DNA of 12,549 bases, from positions 1 through 12,549 of the forward strand of contig JAEZKA010000062.1 in NCBI GenBank assembly GCA_023436225.1, read 5' to 3'. The notes below the pieces were generated by a model that was not told where the DNA came from, searched no databases, and saw only the letters and a program-made list of their open reading frames with translations. Below are positions 7,831 to 12,549 of this stretch, one piece after another; position 1 is the first letter of the stretch, and each line of letters opens with the position of its first letter. This stretch comes from Bacillota bacterium. GTDB taxonomy: Bacteria > Bacillota > Clostridia > Lachnospirales > Lachnospiraceae. The position numbers and the translations under genes are program-made.

Positions 7831-8837
7831 TTACTCACCTCCTTCTTTTTATTTCTACCGAATATTTTAGAAAGAGTGCCTGTTAAGGAGAACTCATAAG
7901 TTCCGAAAATGCCACTTGGTTTGAATATCATTACCAGAATTAATATTACTGAATATGCAAGCATACGGTAATTTGCAAATTCTCTCATTGCCTCAGGTAA
8001 GGCGGACAAGAAGGTCGCACCGATAATTGAACCGGTTAATGAACCGGTACCGCCAATGATAACCATAGTTAAAAATTCTGCCGAATACATAAAGTTAAAA
8101 TTTGTAGGTATCATAGCCGTCATATAGTGGGCGTACATAGCACCACCTATTCCGGCAAAAAAAGCTGAAATTGCAAAGGTTAATACCTTATAATATGTAA
8201 CATTGATACCGCTGGAGGCAGCAGCAATGTAATCTTCACGAATGGCAGTTACTGTGCGACCATATCTGGAGCGAACATACATATACATAAATGTTACGCA
8301 AATTACCATGACCCAAAAACACCAGTAAAAATTAGAAAGCTTTGTGATACCACTCATTGTCTTCCCCCCACCGGTAACCTTAAAGTTGCAAAATGCAACT
8401 CTAATGATTTCCGCAAATGCAATGGTAACAATCGCCAGATAGTCGCCTCTAAGTCTTAGTGCCGGTATGCCCACCAACGTTCCTGCTATTGCTGCAGCGA
8501 TACCACCTGCCAGAAGAGCAATAACAAAAAGTACGATATATGGTATTCCTTTATCTGCAAGCATATTCGTCACAATTGCTGAGCTATAAGCCCCCACGGA
8601 CATAAAGCCTGCATGACCAAGTGAAAATTCCCCCATGAAACCTGTTAATAGGTTTAATGAAGCTACCATAATAATTGTGTAGCATGCTGTAGTAAAAATA
8701 CCTTTTATGTAGTTGGTTCTCGTTCCCAATACTCCTGATTTAAAAAGTATCATGAACGCAAAAAAGATCACACAAATTCCTATTAAATTAAATAAATAGG
8801 CCCACTTTTTGTTACTCAATATATTCAATTTCCCCAC
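7827..8837 (-). CDS. livM: ABC transporter permease, LivM type
   Basis: A 336-residue integral membrane permease of the HAAT importer, with about ten hydrophobic segments. Recognisable family stretches are SLNLLTGFMGEFSLGHAGFM in the first third, LRGDYLAIVTIAFAEIIR before the middle, and MVIIGGTGSLTGSIIGA in the last third. The gene directly follows livH. The start is uncertain: a GTG at 8837 immediately after the livH stop, with GGTGAG 9 nt upstream, or a TTG three codons later behind GGTGGGG. The C-terminus is Lys-rich and cytoplasmic. It overlaps livG by 4 nt. Confidence 0.93.
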   Translation of the reverse strand: MGKLNILSNKKWAYLFNLIGICVIFFAFMILFKSGVLGTRTNYIKGIFTTACYTIIMVASLNLLTGFMGEFSLGHAGFMSVGAYSSAIVTNMLADKGIPYIVLFVIALLAGGIAAAIAGTLVGIPALRLRGDYLAIVTIAFAEIIRVAFCNFKVTGGGKTMSGITKLSNFYWCFWVMVICVTFMYMYVRSRYGRTVTAIREDYIAAASSGINVTYYKVLTFAISAFFAGIGGAMYAHYMTAMIPTNFNFMYSAEFLTMVIIGGTGSLTGSIIGATFLSALPEAMREFANYRMLAYSVILILVMIFKPSGIFGTYEFSLTGTLSKIFGRNKKKEVSK

Positions 8838-9725
8838 CTACACTTTCTCACCAATATTTTTACCCAGTATACCAGTTGGTTTAACAATCAATACGATGAT
8901 TAAAAGACTATAAGTAATCGCTTCATACCAGCTAGGAGCAAGATATACCTTAACGAAAATTTCTACTAAGCCAACAATCAAACCACCAATCATAGCACCC
9001 GGAATACTTCCTATACCACCAAGAACGGCTGCGACAAAAGCTTTTAATCCCATCATGCTTCCCATATCCGTAGTACATCTTGGATAGGTACTGCAATACA
9101 TCAGTGCTGCTATAGCAGCCAGTGCAGAACCAATACCAAAGGTAATCGTGATTATATTATTTACCTTGATCCCCATTAAAGTAGCTGCTTGTTTATCCTG
9201 AGGAACAGCTCTCATGGCCTTACCTAGCTTTGTCTTCTTAACAAATAATTGAAGTGCGAACATTATGATGGTACCGATTCCCAAGGTAAGCAAATATTTA
9301 ACTTGTAATTTAGCTCCTAGAATATCAATTGATGCACGTTCAAAAATTGCCGGTACCGACTTTGGATTTGCTCCGAATAAAACCATCGCCAAATTCTCTA
9401 AGAAAAGACCCATAGCCAGAGCAGTAATCAAGGCTGTCATGGAACCTGCTTTACGTACTGGTCTATAGGCTACAATCTCTACAGTAATTCCAACTGCGGT
9501 ACAAACTGCAATTGCGAGAAATACTGCCATCCACGCCGGCATGCCAGACTTTATCATTAATGGTATTGTATAAAACAAGGTATAGCTGCCAACCATTATA
9601 AAGTCACCGTGTGCAAAGTTAATCATACGGATAATACCATAAACCATGGTATACCCAAGAGCTATTAATGCGTATATTGCCCCTTGATTTAGGCCATTTA
9701 CCATACTTTGAATAAATAATGACAT
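8838..9725 (-). CDS. livH: ABC transporter permease, LivH type
   Basis: A 295-residue membrane permease forming the channel with LivM. The N-terminus NGLNQGAIYALIALGYTMVYGIIRMINFAHGDF carries the classic LivH/LivM signature (I cite GYTMVYGIIRMINFAHGD, residues about 24-41), and the C-terminal half carries AFVAAVLGGIGSIPGAM, which is also diagnostic. About eight hydrophobic segments are visible. The ATG at 9725 has only a weak AGGT-type ribosome binding site. It lies 102 nt after livK, with a strong hairpin in that gap, so it is probably expressed at a lower level than the binding protein. Confidence 0.94.
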   Translation of the reverse strand: MSLFIQSMVNGLNQGAIYALIALGYTMVYGIIRMINFAHGDFIMVGSYTLFYTIPLMIKSGMPAWMAVFLAIAVCTAVGITVEIVAYRPVRKAGSMTALITALAMGLFLENLAMVLFGANPKSVPAIFERASIDILGAKLQVKYLLTLGIGTIIMFALQLFVKKTKLGKAMRAVPQDKQAATLMGIKVNNIITITFGIGSALAAIAALMYCSTYPRCTTDMGSMMGLKAFVAAVLGGIGSIPGAMIGGLIVGLVEIFVKVYLAPSWYEAITYSLLIIVLIVKPTGILGKNIGEKV

Positions 9726-9757
9726 ATCAAATACCTATCCTTCCGAATATAAATTAA

Positions 9758-9796
9758 TAACATACAACACAGATATAAGTCCTGTGTCGTATGTTA
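9758..9796 (-). promoter_or_regulatory. Intercistronic stem-loop between livK and livH
   Basis: Two 15-base arms (9758-9772 and 9782-9796) form a stem around a 9-nt loop. The single non-Watson-Crick position is a G-U wobble in the minus-strand transcript but an A-C mismatch on the plus strand, consistent with selection on the minus-strand RNA. There is no clean U-tract after it, so it is more likely an mRNA-stabilising or partial-attenuation hairpin that keeps the binding protein in excess over the membrane parts, a common arrangement in ABC importers. Confidence 0.75.
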
Positions 9797-9827
9797 CTAT
9801 ATACTCTATTATTATCCCTTTACCGGT

Positions 9828-11015
9828 TTATGGCTCCAGAGTTTTTAACCATTTAACCTTACCGGTTTCGTAAGTATTGATTACAACACTCTTAACAGCA
9901 TTACGATTCTCATCCATTGTAAAGGTACCGCCAACTCCGGTAAATGTCATACCCGTCATACCTTTTACCAAGGAAGCCGTATCCGTACCACCACCATTTT
10001 TAGCCGCTTCAACTAACATATAAATTGCATCATAGTAGAGTGCTGCACATGCAGTCAGGCTTTCTACACCATAATTTTCTGTATATTTAGTAACAAATTC
10101 TTGAACAGCCGGTGCTGTATCTTCTGATGAATAATGGTTTGTAAAATAACAATTAGTAAAGTACGATTCAAGACCCGTTGTATCGGAGCCATCCCAACCA
10201 TCACCACCCATGATGACGCCTTCATATCCAGCATCTCTTACCTGCTGTACTAACAATGGGACAGTGTCAAGAAAAGCAGGATAGAACAAGAAATCTGCTC
10301 CGGCAGCAACTACTTGGGAAGCTTGAGCGGTAAAATCGGTATCCTTTGTAGTACATTCTCCGGTATATACAATTTCAAAGCCATTTGCTTCTGCATTTTC
10401 TACAAATGCATCCTTAAGACCATTGGAATAATCATCATCTTTCGCATAGATAATAGCTGCTTTTGTAGCACCCTGATCTTTTGCAAATTGTGCTGCCATC
10501 TTACCTTGATAAGGATCAATAAAGCAATCTCTAAAAATCGTAGGTCCAACCTCTGTTACTTTTTTATTGGTAGCTCCTGTAGCAAGTAATAACATGTTTT
10601 GTTCTTTTGCTATCTCAGCCATAGGTAATGTTACGGATGAGAAAAATGCACCAACAACCGCTTCCGGTGATTTAGGCTCTAAACTATTGTAGGCATTTAC
10701 TGCCTGTTTAGAATCACTGGCATCATCAACAATATCAACAACTTCAACTTTAAATTGATTGTCGCTGCTATTAATCTCTTCTGCTGCCATAGTTACAGCA
10801 TTCTTAGCTCCTTCACCATAAACAGCGCTACCTCCCGTGAGTGTGCAAACAACACCGATACGGATGATATTGTCCTCTTTACCTGTATCTACTTTAGAAT
10901 CACCTGAGGTTGTTGGTGTATCAGTTGTTTCTGTTTTTGTTGAGTCTCCGCATCCTGACAGAATTGCTCCAATCATTGCAGTAACAAGCACCAAGGATAA
11001 CAACTTTCTTTTCAT
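9828..11015 (-). CDS. livK: ABC transporter substrate-binding lipoprotein, LivK/LivJ type (periplasmic-binding fold 6)
   Basis: This 395-residue protein captures the solute outside the membrane. The N-terminus MKRKLLSLVL is followed by a hydrophobic stretch and the lipobox LSGC (Cys22 lipidated), then a Thr/Ser/Asp-rich linker to residue about 50. The mature part begins IRIGVVCTLTGGSAVYGEGAKNA, the type-I binding protein opening used by Leu/Ile/Val and amide binders, and later shows VVGAFFSSVTLPMAEIA and GGDGWDGSD. The start has AGGAGG 7 nt upstream. The substrate cannot be read from sequence: branched-chain, D- or other neutral amino acids or pyroglutamate are possible given the downstream enzymes. 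It is the first gene after the tandem leader elements. Confidence 0.94.
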   Translation of the reverse strand: MKRKLLSLVLVTAMIGAILSGCGDSTKTETTDTPTTSGDSKVDTGKEDNIIRIGVVCTLTGGSAVYGEGAKNAVTMAAEEINSSDNQFKVEVVDIVDDASDSKQAVNAYNSLEPKSPEAVVGAFFSSVTLPMAEIAKEQNMLLLATGATNKKVTEVGPTIFRDCFIDPYQGKMAAQFAKDQGATKAAIIYAKDDDYSNGLKDAFVENAEANGFEIVYTGECTTKDTDFTAQASQVVAAGADFLFYPAFLDTVPLLVQQVRDAGYEGVIMGGDGWDGSDTTGLESYFTNCYFTNHYSSEDTAPAVQEFVTKYTENYGVESLTACAALYYDAIYMLVEAAKNGGGTDTASLVKGMTGMTFTGVGGTFTMDENRNAVKSVVINTYETGKVKWLKTLEP

Positions 11016-11043
11016 AAACTCTACCTCCTTAAAATTTTAATAT

Positions 11044-11061
11044 AAAAGAGCTTCAGCCCTT
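11044..11061 (-). terminator. Terminator-like hairpin of leader copy A
   Basis: The minus strand reads AAGGGC-UGAA-GCUCUU followed by UU. There are six pairs including one G-U, with a UGAA tetraloop. It ends 29 nt before the livK ATG. The U-tract is short, so termination may be partial. Confidence 0.5.
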
Positions 11062-11120
11062 ATCAATGATCACCCTTCTAAATAATCATTGATAATTGTT
11101 GAAACCCCTTCGTTTCTTTC
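11044..11120 (-). promoter_or_regulatory. Structured leader element, copy A (gene-proximal)
   Basis: This is one of two tandem leader copies upstream of livK; the core 11048-11120 matches 11181-11253 at 62 of 73 positions without gaps. In the minus-strand transcript the order is: a small hairpin with GAAAC/GUUUC arms, a spacer CAACAA, a stem with 11-bp arms (UUAUCAAUGAU and AUCAUUGAUAA), then a terminator-like hairpin. The arms of the first hairpin (GGGGUUU region) can also pair with the terminator's 3' arm, suggesting an antiterminator. I do not recognise a known riboswitch or T-box consensus. Confidence 0.6.
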
Positions 11121-11175
11121 TAACTATCAATATTTCTATGAATTAATATGCTTATAAAGAATCAAAAAGTAATGC

Positions 11176-11194
11176 AAAAAGGGCTTCAGCCCTT
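11176..11194 (-). terminator. Terminator-like hairpin of leader copy B
   Basis: The minus strand reads AAGGGC-UGAA-GCCCUU followed by UUU. Six Watson-Crick pairs and a UGAA tetraloop give a compact intrinsic terminator about 160 nt before the livK start codon, so it would act as an attenuator rather than end an upstream gene. Confidence 0.6.
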
Positions 11195-11253
11195 ATCAAA
11201 GAGTACCGTTTTAGGTAATCACTGATAATTGTTGAAACCCTTTCGTTTCCTTC
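11176..11253 (-). promoter_or_regulatory. Structured leader element, copy B (promoter-proximal)
   Basis: Second copy of the leader element, 133 bp upstream of copy A. It keeps the same three-part layout. The UUAUCA/UGAUAA outer stem of the middle hairpin is retained, while the inner part has changed to UACC/GGUA arms. AAAGGGUU in the first hairpin can pair over 8 bp (one G-U) with AGCCCUUU of the terminator, a possible antiterminator. Tandem conserved structure with sequence drift suggests a function for each copy rather than a recent duplication. Confidence 0.6.
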
Positions 11254-11336
11254 AATTATACAACTCACATGAAATAGTTATGCCGAGCAATAGTTGTTAA
11301 AACATGTAATTATCTGATAAATAATTACTTTTGCTT

Positions 11337-11365
11337 ATTATAGTACTAATGTAAATATATTGCAA
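11337..11365 (-). promoter_or_regulatory. Operon promoter upstream of livK
   Basis: On the minus strand TTGCAA (11365-11360), a 17-bp AT-rich spacer and TATAAT (11342-11337) make a near-consensus sigma-A promoter. Transcription would start near 11330, giving a leader of about 315 nt that holds both tandem elements before livK. The promoter lies just after the stop of the IS-derived ORF (11390). Confidence 0.72.
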
Positions 11366-11389
11366 TTAAAATTTTACATAAATTTAAAA

Positions 11390-11632
11390 TTATTCTTCAT
11401 CATCATATAAATTTAAAACAATTTCTTGCAGAGTGAGAAATTTGACCAAAATATCGTTATAGTCTATTATAGCATCTTTATAACAATCAGCATTTGAATT
11501 TAAAGAGTCATACACACGATGTTCATAATCATTTCCTAAATCCGATTTAGTACTCGAAGGATTTGTATACTCCACAAGTTTTATTAATTCTGTATTCTGA
11601 ATGGTGTGTAAACATGTGGCATCATTGAGCAT
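11390..11632 (-). pseudogene. Chimeric ORF: first codons of IS66 tnpB fused to an unrelated C-terminal fragment
   Basis: The 80-residue ORF begins MLNDAT, which is the usual start of clostridial IS66 TnpB, and its ATG overlaps the end of the tnpA reading frame as in intact IS66 elements. From about residue 7 the sequence no longer resembles TnpB. It becomes an acidic, Asn/Asp/Tyr-rich stretch ending IVLNLYDDEE, which I do not recognise. The simplest reading is a deletion that removed most of the IS and joined its tnpB start to the tail of another gene. It is probably not a functional protein. Confidence 0.6.
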
Positions 11633-11990
11633 GAGCGATCACCTGCAGTATTGAAGACAACAATTCCAATGATGTAGCTTCTGTCACATGAATAGGAAAG
11701 CCATTCGCAGAGATATCCAGACCTGCACTTGTGCTTGGATCTGGCTTTGGGTTCATGATTTCAGCGGGAACCGGAACAATTGATGACGGAAGCATATCCT
11801 TCGGTATGCTTTCGAGGCAGGCTTCGCGAACCTTGCGAAGTCGATAGTAGTAATCCGCTTTGGTTATGCCATTTTGGGCACACCAGTCGATGACTTTCGT
11901 TCCATCAGGGCGGTTCTGACAGGCTCTGACCTGCTCAGCCCATTCCTGTAACCGATAGTGTGTGGCAACAATACTGGTTGTTTAGTTCAT
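11622..11990 (-). pseudogene. tnpA: IS66 accessory protein TnpA, disrupted at codon 3
   Basis: A frame of about 122 codons encodes TTSIVATHYRLQEWAEQV, then DWCAQNGITKADYYYRLRKV, the standard helix-turn-helix-like core of IS66 TnpA, and ends with IAHAQ and a stop at 11622-11624. The ATG at 11990 has an excellent GGAGG 7 nt upstream, but its third codon is TAA (ATG AAC TAA), so translation from the native start stops at once. Intact relatives read MSELTTSIVA or similar there, pointing to a small lesion. No convincing alternative start lies near. TnpA helps IS66 transposition; here it is a relic. Confidence 0.8.
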
Positions 11991-12012
11991 AGACTTACCT
12001 CCGTTTAGTGAG

Positions 12013-12042
12013 TCCAAAAAGTTGAGTATTGAACTTTTTGGA
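12013..12042. repeat. Inverted repeat hairpin upstream of the tnpA relic
   Basis: Perfect 11-base arms TCCAAAAAGTT and AACTTTTTGGA surround an 8-nt loop. It stands 22 nt before the tnpA ribosome binding site. It could be an IS-internal hairpin that lowers read-through transcription into the element, or a weak bidirectional terminator. Confidence 0.55.
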
Positions 12043-12162
12043 CGAGAATAAAAGTTAAGTCTATTTTCTCAGAAATATGAATAGTGGTCTAGAGTACCCA
12101 CTATCTACCGTTTACTCTGAAACAGTGCTAAACAAATAAATGATATAAATATTTTGAGTAAC

Positions 12163-12208
12163 AAAAAAGTGCTTGAACCACTGATTTCACTTGGTTTTAA
12201 GCACTTTT
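12163..12208 (-). terminator. Intrinsic terminator of ssrA
   Basis: The minus strand reads AAAAGTGCTT, a stem continuing through AAACCA, a loop, then TGGTTC, AAGCACTT and a TTTT tract. It begins about 30 nt after the mature tmRNA 3' end (12239) and is a textbook Rho-independent terminator for that gene. Confidence 0.85.
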
Positions 12209-12481
12209 AGATGTTATAAATTCTACTCTGAATTTGAGTGGAGCTGAGGGGAGTTGAACCCCTGTCCGAAAGCCCATTCATTGCAGTTTCTCCCATTACA
12301 GTCTATCTTTTATGCGAACCCGAAGTTCGCTGTTCCCTCCGCTAAGCGCCGACAGACAGGCTCTTAGTTTCAGTAGCTTCATAGATCTTCTATCACCTCA
12401 AAGCTTTGGAGATAGAGGGCCCCGCTAATTTGATGCCGAGGTCCTAAGCCGCGAGTTGCCTAGGGTCGACAAGCTGCATGC

Positions 12482-12514
12482 TTACGCTGCAGCTAATTCG
12501 TAATTATTGTTTGC
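12482..12514 (-). other. tmRNA proteolysis-tag reading frame
   Basis: Inside ssrA the minus strand gives GCA as likely resume codon, followed by AAC AAT AAT TAC GAA TTA GCT GCA GCG and TAA. The encoded tag is ANNNYELAAA. It aligns well with the E. coli ANDENYALAA tag, which fixes the frame. The end is AAA instead of the usual LAA. Confidence 0.8.
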
Positions 12515-12528
12515 GTTTAATTTTATTT

Positions 12529-12549
12529 CTAAGTTGATGACGCAGTCCT
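12529..12549. repeat. Terminal direct repeat, right copy
   Basis: Identical to bases 1-21. Located in ssrA shortly before (in gene sense) the tag-coding region. See the left copy for the meaning. Confidence 0.95.

Larger units (their letters stand above)
11615..12115 (-). mobile_element. Remnant of an IS66-family insertion sequence
   Basis: The remnant contains a degraded tnpA and the first codons of tnpB, with the expected overlap of the two frames. The transposase (tnpC) and the other end are missing. A candidate outer end is the minus-strand GTAAACGG starting at 12115, which fits the IS66 end pattern as I remember it; this boundary is tentative. The remnant lies between the ssrA terminator and the operon promoter and cannot transpose by itself. 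Confidence 0.65.
12239..12549 (-). ncRNA. ssrA: tmRNA (ssrA), middle and 3' part, cut by the window end
   Basis: The minus strand from 12549 runs from the end of the 5' domain through the tag-coding segment, pseudoknot region, and a T-arm (GGGGTTCAACTCCCC) to CAGCTCC and discriminator A at 12239. The acceptor strand pairs with the 5' end found at positions 70-76. Joined over the 21-bp terminal repeat, the gene is 366 nt, a normal length for a one-piece tmRNA. The genomic bases after the discriminator are CTC, so CCA is not encoded and must be added by the tRNA nucleotidyltransferase. A terminator follows directly. Confidence 0.94.

Noticed and set aside
350..10589. Many plus-strand open frames of 60-140 codons lying across the operon
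   Set aside because: All lie opposite well-recognised minus-strand genes, lack sensible ribosome binding sites, and have low-complexity Ser/Leu/Cys-rich products typical of antisense shadows.
11016..11389. T-box or glycine riboswitch in the livK leader
   Set aside because: I find no T-box core sequence (the conserved GGUGG-ACCGCG type block) and no glycine-aptamer consensus; the two copies are short and of a different layout.
1..12549. A plasmid or phage genome, suggested by the terminal repeat
   Set aside because: No replication initiator, partition, mobilisation, integrase, terminase or structural gene is present; the content is chromosomal in character.

Overview
The window looks like low-GC Firmicutes DNA, most likely from a Clostridia or Lachnospiraceae-type anaerobe. 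The basis is AT-rich codon use, strong GGAGG ribosome binding sites, best-recognised relatives in Bacillus and clostridia, and a two-piece-rejoinable one-chain tmRNA of the Firmicutes kind. Every convincing gene lies on the minus strand, so biological order runs from high to low coordinates.

Layout in transcription order. (1) 12549-12239: the 3' part of ssrA (tmRNA), followed by its terminator (12208-12163). (2) 12115-11615: a decayed IS66-type insertion sequence, with a tnpA carrying a stop at codon 3 and a tnpB cut off after a few codons and fused to unrelated sequence (ORF ending at 11390). (3) 11365-11016: a strong sigma-A-like promoter and a leader of about 315 nt holding two diverged tandem copies (62/73 identical, 133 bp period) of a structured element, each ending in a terminator-like hairpin. 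(4) 11015-6327: a complete branched-chain/amino-acid-type ABC importer (livK, livH, livM, livG, livF). (5) 6256-5633: a cytidylate-kinase-like protein. (6) 5555-253: a D-amino acid aminotransferase, a DUF4392 (D-glutamate cyclase C-terminal-like) protein, PxpB, PxpC, a DUF1445 (D-glutamate cyclase N-terminal-like) protein and PxpA. (7) 147-1: the ssrA promoter and the 5' part of ssrA.

The eleven genes from livK to pxpA are co-directional with gaps of at most 102 nt and several overlaps, so they probably form one transcription unit. The metabolic reading (inference) is as follows. The importer brings in an amino acid or pyroglutamate-like solute. The aminotransferase moves D-amino groups onto 2-oxoglutarate, giving D-glutamate. 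The two cyclase-like proteins, which are fused in the animal enzyme DGLUCY, cyclise D-glutamate to 5-oxo-D-proline. PxpABC opens 5-oxoproline to glutamate with ATP. The stereochemical link between 5-oxo-D-proline and the L-specific activity known for PxpABC is the open question.

The window ends are the oddest structural point. Bases 1-21 and 12529-12549 are identical and lie inside ssrA; joining the ends over this repeat rebuilds one intact 366-nt tmRNA gene. The sequence therefore behaves like a circle of 12,528 bp opened inside ssrA, or one unit of a tandem duplication, or an assembly closure artefact. No replication, mobilisation or integrase gene is present to favour a plasmid or phage.
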